A DNA stretch of 11,067 nucleotides from positions 1 to 11,067 of the forward strand of contig JBGSKO010000202.1 in the NCBI GenBank assembly GCA_041741155.1. Reading direction: 5' to 3'. Origin of the DNA: M3007 sp041741155. GTDB taxonomy: Bacteria; Bacteroidota; Bacteroidia; Chitinophagales; Saprospiraceae. The notes beneath the pieces are model-generated. The model was not told where the DNA came from. It made no database searches and was given only the letters and a program-made list of their open reading frames with translations. The position numbers and the translations under genes are program-made. Of this stretch, positions 1 through 5,800 are shown piece after piece (within the stretch, counting starts at the first letter, position 1; each line of letters begins with the position of its first letter).

Positions 1-201
1 TGGTGGCGCCGGCGGTGCGGCTTCGCGACGCGGGGCGGGCGCAGGGTTGGCTGCTTCAGACAACACGGCATCGTACAAGTCCCGCACGTAGGACAACATG
101 ATGTCCACATCTATGCGCATGATGTTCTCGGGGTCCTTGCTCATGCGGGTGTACTCGCGGTTGATCTTGTCGAGGAAGATTTTTGTTTTTTGCAAATCCA
201 T
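1..201 (-). CDS. Hypothetical protein, N-terminal 67 residues (cut by window edge)
   Basis: An open frame runs from an ATG at 199-201 (minus strand) to the left edge without a stop. The visible part begins MDLQKTKIFLDKINREYTRM and continues with a helical, charged segment (about residues 1-50, including a YVRDLYDAVL stretch). From about residue 53 it becomes a low-complexity linker rich in Ala, Pro and Arg. No signal peptide or membrane segment is visible, so a cytoplasmic protein is likely. A helical N-terminus followed by an Ala/Pro linker suggests a second domain beyond the edge. I do not recognise the family and assign no function. The start is chosen because it is the first ATG of the frame and the following protein sequence looks natural. 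It lies 110 bases downstream of the fdhD stop on the same strand, and no clear promoter was found between them. Confidence 0.7.
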   Translation of the reverse strand, partial: MDLQKTKIFLDKINREYTRMSKDPENIMRIDVDIMLSYVRDLYDAVLSEAANPAPAPRREAAPPAPP

Positions 202-311
202 ATCAGCAGTAGTTCGTATCTGTGAAAAGTTGGCAATCAGGGTGGTTGCACACCGTTTTGTTTTGCGCGGCGAAGTTCAACAAAAGTCTGAAGAATGAAA
301 AGATTTAGCGT

Positions 312-1142
312 TTAAGCTTCCACTCTTTCCATCCCGGCATACACATTGAACCGTTCGCCACGCAGGAATCCGATCAGGGTCATGCCCGAGCCTTCGGCCA
401 GTTCTAGGGCAAGGCTGGACGGTGCGCCCACGGCAGCCAGGCAGGGGATACCGGCCATGGATGCTTTTTGTACCAGTTCGAAGCCGGCGCGCCCGCTGAC
501 GAGCAACAGGTATTCCCGCAGCGGGAACCGATAGCCGCTGCGCAACGAGGCGCCGATTACCTTGTCCACGGCGTTGTGCCGACCCACGTCTTCGCGCAGG
601 AGAACCAGGCGCCCGTTGTTATCAAAGAGACCTGCGGCATGCAATCCGCCCGTTGTTTCGAAGGTTGTTTGTGCCTGGCGCAGTACATCGGGAAGGCTGT
701 ATATTGTTTTAGGTGAAAAAATCGGATAGCCCGGGGTGGGGTAGTGGCAACTGACGGTCTGCACGGCATCCAGCGATGCTTTGCCGCACACGCCGCAACT
801 GGAAGATGTGAATAGGTGCCGCGTTAGCCGCGCCTCGTCCACCGGAACATCCGGCTGCAATTCCACCAAAAGCGTGTTTTCTGCCAGCCATCGCGTGGTT
901 ATGATCTGGTCGGCCCGTTGGACCAGTCCCTCGGTGAACAAAAATCCCGTGGCCAGTTCCTCTTCGTCGCCCGGGGTGCGCATGGTGACCGCAATGGATA
1001 ACTGGCGCCGATGGGTTCCTGCACCGTGTCCGATGCGGATTTCCAGCGGTTCCTCCGCTACCAGCTGATCGGGCCATTCCTCGATCCCGTCCGGTGTTAC
1101 CGTTTGTGCCGTGACGCGGTGTATGCGTTGTGCAATCTGCAT
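312..1142 (-). CDS. fdhD: Formate dehydrogenase accessory sulfurtransferase FdhD
   Basis: FdhD passes sulfur from the cysteine desulfurase IscS to the Mo/W-bis-MGD cofactor of formate dehydrogenase, which needs it for activity; it acts in the cytoplasm. The 276-residue protein has the family's usual length and motifs: AEEPLEIRI near residue 29, the sulfur-carrying CxxC as SSSCGVCGK (C116, C119), GGLHAAGLF (165-173), EDVGRHNAVDKVIG (184-197), VSGRAGFELVQKA (215-227), APSSLA (240-245) and a C-terminal IGFLRGERFNVY. The frame is open to an ATG at 1295, but that would add 51 residues read through the neighbour's promoter and repeat leader. The ATG at 1140-1142 gives the normal FdhD N-terminus. 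It is divergent from the saccharopine dehydrogenase gene. No formate dehydrogenase subunit is in the window, so its client must lie elsewhere. Confidence 0.95.
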   Translation of the reverse strand: MQIAQRIHRVTAQTVTPDGIEEWPDQLVAEEPLEIRIGHGAGTHRRQLSIAVTMRTPGDEEELATGFLFTEGLVQRADQIITTRWLAENTLLVELQPDVPVDEARLTRHLFTSSSCGVCGKASLDAVQTVSCHYPTPGYPIFSPKTIYSLPDVLRQAQTTFETTGGLHAAGLFDNNGRLVLLREDVGRHNAVDKVIGASLRSGYRFPLREYLLLVSGRAGFELVQKASMAGIPCLAAVGAPSSLALELAEGSGMTLIGFLRGERFNVYAGMERVEA

Positions 1143-1250
1143 ATTGGGTGGTGTAATGTGGCGGAGGGGTAGAGCGTAGAGCAGCCTGACGCCCAAATTG
1201 AACGATAAAGTTCGTGGCGCAAGGTAGGCTTCCACAGCAGTAAACTTTTC

Positions 1251-1258
1251 TATTTTTG
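1251..1258 (+). promoter_or_regulatory. Putative Bacteroidota -7 promoter box for the saccharopine dehydrogenase gene
   Basis: TATTTTTG at 1251-1258 matches the Bacteroidota -7 consensus TAnnTTTG exactly. At the expected 19-base spacing upstream there is only a weak TTC (1230-1232) instead of TTTG. If it is used, transcription starts near 1264 and nearly the whole 5' leader up to the ATG at 1350 consists of the G-free CTCAAC repeats. The assignment rests on the motif alone. Confidence 0.45.
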
Positions 1259-1271
1259 CGCCCTTATTTTT

Positions 1272-1348
1272 CTCAACCCTCTCAACTCTTCTCAACCCCT
1301 CTCAACTTTTTTCTCAACCCCTCTCAACTCTCCAAAACTTCTCTCAAC
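1272..1348 (+). repeat. CTCAAC imperfect tandem repeats in a G-free leader
   Basis: The hexamer CTCAAC occurs seven times, starting at 1272, 1281, 1291, 1301, 1313, 1323 and 1343, separated by short T/C runs. The larger unit TCTCAACCCCTCTCAACT is nearly repeated. The whole stretch 1261-1348 (88 bases) has no G on the plus strand, and the last repeat ends one base before the ATG of the saccharopine dehydrogenase gene. As RNA it could form almost no G-C or G-U pairs, so it should be single-stranded. Function is unknown: it could be an unstructured ribosome-loading leader, a protein or small-RNA binding tract, or a slippage-prone repeat. Confidence 0.85.
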
Positions 1349-1349
1349 G

Positions 1350-2681
1350 ATGAAAAATCTCCTCATCATTGGCGCCGGGCGCTCGGCTACCGTACTCATC
1401 AGCTACATCCTGGAGCAGGCCCGCCAGCACAATTTTTTCGTTACCGTGGCCGACGCGGATGTCGCTCTGGCGCAGCAAAAAGTGGGCAACCACCCCAATG
1501 GCCGCGCGACCTGGCTGGACGCCTCCAAACCCAATGATCGCCGCGAGGTCATCAACCGGCACGATGTGGTGGTGTCCATGCTTCCGCCGCAGATGCACAT
1601 TGAAGTGGCCCAGGATTGTATTGCGTTTGGCAAACATTTGGTCACGGCGAGTTATGTGTCCGCTCAGGTATTCCGTTTGGGCGATGAGGTGCGCCAGCGC
1701 GCCTTGGTATTTATGAACGAACTCGGCCTTGACCCTGGCATTGATCACATGAGCGCCATGCAGCGTATCCATGATATCCGAGACAAAGGCGGCAAAATCA
1801 CGGCATTTTATTCCTATACCGGTGGCCTGGTAGCACCGGAAAGCGACGATAACCCGTGGCATTACAAGTTCAGCTGGAACCCCCGAAATGTGGTGCTGGC
1901 GGGCCAGGGTACTGCACAGTTTTTGGAGGACGGCAAGTTGAAATATATACCCTATCGCCGGCTGTTTCGCCAATACCGGCTGGTTGAGATACCCGGCATG
2001 GGCGATTGGGAAGTGTATGCCAACCGCGACTCCCTGCTGTACCGGGAGGCATACGGTCTGACGGATATCCAGACGCTGTTCCGCGGCACCGTCCGGCACC
2101 GGGGATTTTGCGATGCCTGGAACGCGCTCGTGCGGATTGGCCTCACTGACGCCACATTCCCCATCGTAGATTCCGACCAGCTGACCTATCACGATTTGAT
2201 GGAAGCGTTCCTCGGTATCAGTCAGCACACCGGATCGGTGAAAGACCGCATGGCCCAGCTACTCGAAACTGAACCGGACAGCCCGGTAATGCAAAAACTG
2301 GAATGGCTGGGGCTGTTCAGCAAACGCCGTATCAAGGTGCAAAATGCTACGCCCGCGCTCATTCTGGAGCAGCTGCTGCTGCAAAAATGGGCGCTCAAAC
2401 CGGCTGACAAGGACATGGTCATCATGCAGCACGTTTTCGAGTACGAACTCGACGGCCACGCCCGAAAACTGACGTCCACCCTGATCATGAAGGGCAAAGA
2501 CGGTGTGGATACTGCCATGTCCCGCCTGGTCGGCCTGCCCCTCGGCATTTTTGTAAAACTACTTCTGCTGGGCAAGATTTCTACCACAGGGGTCAATATC
2601 CCCACGATGCCGGAGGTATACGAGCCGGTGATGGCCGAGTTGGAGGAGTACGGAGTAAAGTTTGTGGAGGTGGGGGAGTGA
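1350..2681 (+). CDS. Saccharopine dehydrogenase family protein
   Basis: A 443-residue member of the saccharopine dehydrogenase (glutamate-forming, Lys9-like) family. Known members interconvert saccharopine with glutamate and alpha-aminoadipate semialdehyde, using NAD(P), in lysine metabolism. The N-terminus is a Rossmann fold with the dinucleotide-binding GAGRSA (residues 8-13) after a hydrophobic strand. Residues 123-137 (NELGLDPGIDHMSAM) are the typical family segment leading into the central substrate domain, and the length fits a full-length enzyme. In bacteria with the saccharopine route this enzyme would probably act in lysine breakdown, but the direction cannot be told from sequence and no partner lysine gene is in the window. 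The start at 1350 directly precedes the Rossmann strand. The gene is preceded by the G-free CTCAAC leader and is convergent with mqnB, the stops being five bases apart. Confidence 0.9.
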   Translation: MKNLLIIGAGRSATVLISYILEQARQHNFFVTVADADVALAQQKVGNHPNGRATWLDASKPNDRREVINRHDVVVSMLPPQMHIEVAQDCIAFGKHLVTASYVSAQVFRLGDEVRQRALVFMNELGLDPGIDHMSAMQRIHDIRDKGGKITAFYSYTGGLVAPESDDNPWHYKFSWNPRNVVLAGQGTAQFLEDGKLKYIPYRRLFRQYRLVEIPGMGDWEVYANRDSLLYREAYGLTDIQTLFRGTVRHRGFCDAWNALVRIGLTDATFPIVDSDQLTYHDLMEAFLGISQHTGSVKDRMAQLLETEPDSPVMQKLEWLGLFSKRRIKVQNATPALILEQLLLQKWALKPADKDMVIMQHVFEYELDGHARKLTSTLIMKGKDGVDTAMSRLVGLPLGIFVKLLLLGKISTTGVNIPTMPEVYEPVMAELEEYGVKFVEVGE

Positions 2682-2686
2682 TTGGC

Positions 2687-3376
2687 TTATGTATCTGCCT
2701 TGGCAAAAACGTCCAGCATATCCATTACCGCTTCATTCAACTGCTCGATTGCCAAACCTAATTTCCAGGCATCCCGGTTTCGGGGTTCCACATAGTTGGA
2801 AATGCTGCGGATAGCAGCAAACGGCACATTTGCCAGGAGGCAAGCGTGAAAAAACGCTGCGCTCTCCATGGTTTCCACTTGGGTATCCGGATACTTATTG
2901 CGGATGGCTTCGATGGAGGAGGCTGAGCCGTGTACGCGGTTGACGGTCAGTCCGTGAACGGTCGGCAAAAAACCGGACGCTTCGGCGCCGGGGTTGCGCA
3001 GCCGGCCTTGCTCGAAAGGGGGCTCATCGGATGCGGTCAAACCGAGTTCGAAGAGATCCGTGAATTTGCCGTCCGCCTCTTCTACGCCGAGGTCGCCGAA
3101 TCGGTCGGTGATGATCTGCACGGTGTCGCCCAGGTGGAGCGAGCGGTCGAATGCTCCGGCGACTCCTGCATTCAGCGCCCAATCGGGCCGATACCGGGCC
3201 ATAATCCTGCCCAGGTGCCAGGCGGTTGCCGCCATGCCGACGCCGGTAATCAGCACGTGCACTTGCAGGCCATTTTTTTCAAACGATGCGCCCTCCTGTT
3301 TTTTGAAATCCTGCTCCAGAAACGCCAGGGTTGGCGCTATCTCGAATGGGGTGGCTGCGACGAGCAATATGTCCAT
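2687..3376 (-). CDS. mqnB: Futalosine hydrolase MqnB
   Basis: MqnB removes hypoxanthine from futalosine to give dehypoxanthine futalosine, a step of the alternative (futalosine) menaquinone pathway in the cytoplasm. The 229-residue protein has the nucleosidase/phosphorylase fold of the MTA/SAH nucleosidase group: an N-terminal strand MDILLVAATPFEI, a TGVGMAATA nucleoside-binding loop (44-52), NAGVAGAFD (69-77), and VETMESAAFFHACL (167-180), which carries the purine/ribose-binding Met-Glu pair. The C-terminal SNYVEPRNRDAWKLGLAI (193-210) is characteristic of futalosine hydrolase rather than MTA/SAH nucleosidase. The start at 3376 is the only ATG at the first core strand. No other mqn genes lie in the window; scattered mqn genes are usual in Bacteroidota. 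A near-match to a -7 box (TACTTTCA, 3399-3392) lies upstream but is too weak to call. Confidence 0.92.
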   Translation of the reverse strand: MDILLVAATPFEIAPTLAFLEQDFKKQEGASFEKNGLQVHVLITGVGMAATAWHLGRIMARYRPDWALNAGVAGAFDRSLHLGDTVQIITDRFGDLGVEEADGKFTDLFELGLTASDEPPFEQGRLRNPGAEASGFLPTVHGLTVNRVHGSASSIEAIRNKYPDTQVETMESAAFFHACLLANVPFAAIRSISNYVEPRNRDAWKLGLAIEQLNEAVMDMLDVFAKADT

Positions 3377-3463
3377 GCGTTATTTTTCCGGTGAAAGTAC
3401 AAGATGCGCCGGACATACGCCTAAAATCGCACTACCTTGCCCGCCTGAAAAACACCACTACAC

Positions 3464-4198
3464 ATGTCTAGCGAATGGTTCGCCACCTGGTTCGACTCGC
3501 CCTACTACCACATCCTGTACCAAAGCCACGACGACAGGGAGGCACAGCACTTCATTGACCGGCTGCTACAGGCGCTGAATTTGCCCACCGACGCGCATAT
3601 TCTTGATCTGGCCTGCGGCAAAGGCCGACACGCCCGCTATTTGGCTGAAAAAGGTTTTGATGTAACCGGACTGGATATCTCCCGCGCCAGTATCACCTTT
3701 GCCCGTAATTTTGAACACGAACGGTTGACATTTTACCAGCACGATATGCGGCTGCCGTTTCGGATCAACTATTTCGACGGGATCGTCAATATGTTTACCA
3801 GTTTTGGTTATTTCGACACAGACCGGGATCATCTGCGCTCTTTATTGAATGTATCCGGGGGGCTGAAGCCGGGCGGACTCTTTCTGCTGGATTTTTTCAA
3901 CTCGGAATGGGTAAGGCGCCACATCGTGCGGCACGACACGAAAACCCTGGATGGAGTTACGTTTCATCTGCACAAGTCCATACGATCCGGTCGGATTTAC
4001 AAACGCGTCAAGTTTGAGACCGGTGGGCGAGCGTTTGTGTTCCGGGAGCGGGTGCGGTTATTTACGTATGCCGACTTTCAGAACATGTTCCGCGCTGCCG
4101 GACTGGAGATCGAACAAACGTATGGAGATTATGACTTAAGTCCGTTCGATCCTACACACTCCAAACGACTTATCCTGATCGCGAAAAAACCGTTTTGA
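3464..4198 (+). CDS. Class I SAM-dependent methyltransferase
   Basis: A 244-residue class I methyltransferase. Motif I, the SAM-binding loop, is ILDLACGKGRHA (46-57); the acidic residue that binds the SAM ribose follows in VTGLDIS (D71). A third conserved stretch, YFDGIVNMFTSFGYF (103-117), matches the motif IV region. The N-terminus (EWFATWFDSPYYHILY) resembles a subgroup of small bacterial methyltransferases whose substrate is unknown. It has no signal peptide or membrane segment, so it is cytoplasmic. Its stop lies one base before the ATG of the PAP2 gene, so the two are almost surely co-transcribed. A lipid or quinone substrate is conceivable given the PAP2 neighbour and the divergent mqnB, but the sequence does not show the substrate. 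It is not recognisable as MenG/UbiE. Confidence 0.88.
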   Translation: MSSEWFATWFDSPYYHILYQSHDDREAQHFIDRLLQALNLPTDAHILDLACGKGRHARYLAEKGFDVTGLDISRASITFARNFEHERLTFYQHDMRLPFRINYFDGIVNMFTSFGYFDTDRDHLRSLLNVSGGLKPGGLFLLDFFNSEWVRRHIVRHDTKTLDGVTFHLHKSIRSGRIYKRVKFETGGRAFVFRERVRLFTYADFQNMFRAAGLEIEQTYGDYDLSPFDPTHSKRLILIAKKPF

Positions 4199-4199
4199 T

Positions 4200-4763
4200 A
4201 TGGCTTGGTGGCAAACACTGGACACGACTGTTTTGTACTGGATCAATTCTGCCGGTAGCAATCCGGTGTTTGATTTTCTATTGCCGTTATTTCGAGAGAA
4301 GTGGTTTTGGGCGCCGCTGTACCTTTTCGTACTGGCTTTTTCTTTGCAAAATTTGGGCAGACGCAGGGGAATGATTGTCGTGTTGGGATTGGTATTGGCC
4401 ACGGGTCTGGCCGACTTCACGAGCAGCACCCTGGTTAAAAAAAATGTGCAGCGGCTGCGGCCTTGCAACGATCCGGAGGTTCGGGAACTGGTGGTGCAAC
4501 GGGTATCGTGTGGGAGCGGGTATAGTTTTACGTCTTCGCATGCGGCCAACCATTTTGCCGCGGCAATTTTTTTGAGCCTGACATTGGGGACGTGGATTCC
4601 CAGAGTGCGCGTTCCCTTGTTGGTTTGGGCGGGCGCAATAGCCTATTCGCAGGTATATGTAGGCGTACACTATCCGGGTGATGTACTCGGCGGAGCCTTG
4701 CTGGGAGCGGGGATCGGGTGGTGGGTCGTGACGACGTTTCGGCGACGCGGGTGGTTAAACTGA
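4200..4763 (+). CDS. PAP2-family membrane phosphatase
   Basis: A 187-residue integral membrane phosphatase of the PAP2 (type 2 phosphatidic acid phosphatase) family. Known members dephosphorylate lipid phosphates, such as undecaprenyl pyrophosphate or phosphatidylglycerol phosphate, on the outer side of the inner membrane. The three motifs are present: K80 ... R87-P88 (KKNVQRLRP), a variant of PSGH reading FTSSHA (H114), and S150-Q151 ... H157 ... D161 (YSQVYVGVHYPGD). Both catalytic histidines and the aspartate are intact, but the usual Arg of SRx5Hx3D is Gln. About five hydrophobic segments are visible (around 24-50, 57-74, 116-134, 138-156, 160-180). Starting one base after the methyltransferase stop implies coupled translation. 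It is convergent with the next gene, the two stops lying in one small palindrome. The lipid substrate is not determined. Confidence 0.9.
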   Translation: MAWWQTLDTTVLYWINSAGSNPVFDFLLPLFREKWFWAPLYLFVLAFSLQNLGRRRGMIVVLGLVLATGLADFTSSTLVKKNVQRLRPCNDPEVRELVVQRVSCGSGYSFTSSHAANHFAAAIFLSLTLGTWIPRVRVPLLVWAGAIAYSQVYVGVHYPGDVLGGALLGAGIGWWVVTTFRRRGWLN

Positions 4764-4775
4764 TCGAAACGATCA
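4761..4775. repeat. Inverted repeat spanning two convergent stop codons
   Basis: TGATCG-AAA-CGATCA is a perfect 6-bp inverted repeat with a 3-base loop. Its outer trinucleotides are the TGA stops of the PAP2 gene (plus) and of the small membrane protein gene (minus). It could act as a compact stem at both mRNA ends, but no T-tract follows on either strand, so it is not a standard intrinsic terminator. Confidence 0.5.
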
Positions 4776-5021
4776 AGGAGTATGCGAAACAAGCCGCTGC
4801 GCCAAATCCAGGATGCGACCAATAGCCGTGACGTCCGGAATTGGTAGGTTTCGATCCTGATTTTCCTCTTCTACGATTACGGCTTCGGTGGCTTGTTGGG
4901 TATTGGTGGCGTTCTTCGCGCTTTCGGGCTGTGCGGCATCCAAATTTACATAAATGGCCGAGAATAGGCTAAAGGCAAGAATACCGGCGATGATGTACCT
5001 GGAAAGTTGTTTTTGTTTCAT
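4773..5021 (-). CDS. Small single-span membrane protein of unknown function
   Basis: An 82-residue protein: a basic start (MKQKQLSRY), one hydrophobic segment at about residues 9-26, then a polar, acidic linker (residues 28-55, with VEEENQDRN) and a short amphipathic C-terminal helix around IGRILDLAQRL. The topology suggests a signal anchor with the C-terminal part in the periplasm, or a cleaved signal peptide ending near the Ala-Ala at 29-30. The frame is open upstream to 5210, but that extension reads through AT-rich intergenic DNA and the neighbour's terminator. The ATG at 5019-5021, directly before a classic basic-hydrophobic N-terminus, is therefore preferred. I do not recognise the family. 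It is convergent with the PAP2 gene and lies downstream of a terminator, so it is probably transcribed alone. A weak -7-like TACCTTCG (5048-5041) precedes it. Confidence 0.7.
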   Translation of the reverse strand: MKQKQLSRYIIAGILAFSLFSAIYVNLDAAQPESAKNATNTQQATEAVIVEEENQDRNLPIPDVTAIGRILDLAQRLVSHTP

Positions 5022-5147
5022 AGCCTGAAATTTAGGTGCACGAAGGTATGGCTTTACGTTTGGTAAAAATCGAAAAAACATTGCGGTGTTTAGACGATTA
5101 CTGACAAACAACTGACAAAAAAGGTTGCTGGCAGGGCCGATTTTTTT

Positions 5148-5188
5148 AAAAAAAAGTGAGCCTGGGCGGTATTGCACCGGCCAGGCTC
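5148..5188 (-). terminator. Intrinsic terminator of the DUF1573 gene
   Basis: GAGCCTGG (5158-5165) and CCAGGCTC (5181-5188) form a perfect 8-bp stem. It extends, after one G/G mismatch, by CGGT/ACCG (5167-5170 with 5176-5179) around a 5-base loop. On the minus strand the stem is followed by AC and then eight T (5155-5148). This GC-rich hairpin plus T-tract begins about 29 bases after the DUF1573 stop and is the clearest terminator in the window. Confidence 0.9.
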
Positions 5189-5216
5189 GTATCGTCAAAC
5201 CAAAAATCAATTCAAA

Positions 5217-5645
5217 TTACTGTTTCAGACCGCCGTTACCAGCAGGAACGCTTTCCTGGGTAGGTGGAGCCTTTACGTCACCTTTGATCGTCAGCATCCG
5301 GGTTTCGGTAGCCTCGTTGGTGGTCAGGGTGATCGTTTTCGTGAAGGCGCCTGGGCGTTGGGTATCGTAGCGTACTTCAATCACGTTGCTTTCGCCGGGC
5401 ATGATGGGTTCTTTCGGGTAGGTCGGAACGGTGCAGCCGCAGGAGCCTTTAGCAGTTTTGATAATGAGCGGCTCGTTGCCGGTGTTGGTAAATTTGAACT
5501 TGCGGAGCGGCTCAGCACCTTTGTCAACCGTGCCGTAGTCAACCGTTGTATTTTCAAAAGTCATAACCGGACCGTTCTGGGATTGTGCGGAAGCGTAGAA
5601 AGTGCCTACAAGAGCGAAAGCGAGGATAGCGAGTACTTTTTTCAT
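5217..5645 (-). CDS. DUF1573 domain-containing secreted protein
   Basis: A 142-residue exported protein. Residues 1-20 are a Sec signal peptide (MKKVLAILAF, then ASA just before QSQ) with a likely signal peptidase I site. The mature part is one DUF1573 domain, an immunoglobulin-like beta sandwich: FENTTVDYGTVDKG (30-43), FKFTNTGNEPLII (50-62), the hallmark SCGCT (68-72, C69 and C71), and PIMPGESNVIEVRYDT (80-95) followed by GAFTKTITLTTN (99-110). The domain is common in Bacteroidota and Planctomycetes and its function is not established; a structural or binding role in the periplasm or outside the cell is likely. It is a single-gene unit with a canonical promoter upstream and a strong intrinsic terminator downstream, which suggests good independent expression. 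The C-terminus (from about 125) is a short Pro/Gly/Gln tail without a sorting domain. Confidence 0.93.
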   Translation of the reverse strand: MKKVLAILAFALVGTFYASAQSQNGPVMTFENTTVDYGTVDKGAEPLRKFKFTNTGNEPLIIKTAKGSCGCTVPTYPKEPIMPGESNVIEVRYDTQRPGAFTKTITLTTNEATETRMLTIKGDVKAPPTQESVPAGNGGLKQ

Positions 5646-5701
5646 CGGAAGTAGAAATAGTTTGTGAAGGAAAAAATTCTGTTTGTGTTTCTATGACGGG
5701 A

Positions 5702-5732
5702 CAAAAGTAGGGCGACCTGCATAGCCACCAAA
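5702..5732 (-). promoter_or_regulatory. Bacteroidota promoter for the DUF1573 gene
   Basis: On the minus strand TTTG (5732-5729) is followed after exactly 19 bases by TACTTTTG (5709-5702), an ideal match to TTTG-N19-TAnnTTTG. Transcription should start near 5696, giving a leader of about 50 bases before the ATG at 5645. This is the best promoter in the window and a main reason for assigning the DNA to Bacteroidota. Confidence 0.8.
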
Positions 5733-5754
5733 GGGGTGCGCTGTTAACGATGTC

Positions 5755-5782
5755 CAAACAAAATCAAACCCTTTTCGAAGGG
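5755..5782 (-). terminator. Possible intrinsic terminator of the ABC/HlyD operon
   Basis: CCCTT (5769-5773) and AAGGG (5778-5782) form a 5-bp stem with a 4-base loop (CGAA on the minus strand). On the minus strand it is followed by the T-rich stretch TTTGATTTTGTTTG. It lies about 18 bases after the HlyD stop and upstream of the DUF1573 promoter, where a terminator is expected. The short stem and interrupted T-tract make it a weak candidate. Confidence 0.45.
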
Positions 5783-5800
5783 CGGGAAAAATGGCCAAAA

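Noticed and set aside
98..298. Plus-strand open frame of 66 codons
   Set aside because: It lies opposite the natural-looking minus-strand partial gene and continues into intergenic sequence; its protein is rich in Met, Arg and Ser with no recognisable pattern.
1143..1295. N-terminal extension of FdhD to an ATG at 1295
   Set aside because: It would add 51 residues not typical of FdhD, translated from the neighbour's promoter and the CTCAAC repeat leader; the ATG at 1142 gives the normal family N-terminus and length.
1272..1348. CTCAAC repeats as a CRISPR array or phage attachment site
   Set aside because: Units are only 6 bases with 3-14-base separators, no spacers of uniform length, no cas genes and no integrase or duplicated core nearby.
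1256..1537. Open frame reading through the CTCAAC repeats into the dehydrogenase gene
   Set aside because: The repeat-derived peptide runs on in the wrong frame of the saccharopine dehydrogenase; the G-free tract simply lacks stop codons in this frame.
3377..3463. Divergent promoters between mqnB and the methyltransferase gene
   Set aside because: Candidate boxes (TACTTTCA on minus, TACCTTGC on plus) each deviate from TAnnTTTG and lack a TTTG partner at proper spacing, so they were not annotated.
5100..5119. Direct repeat ACTGACAAA, two copies 11 bases apart
   Set aside because: It is short, lies between a terminator and a poorly defined promoter, and has no partner elements; chance in AT-rich DNA is a sufficient explanation.
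5022..5210. N-terminal extension of the small membrane protein to an ATG at 5210
   Set aside because: It runs through AT-rich intergenic DNA and the DUF1573 terminator; the ATG at 5021 starts a clear basic-hydrophobic membrane anchor.
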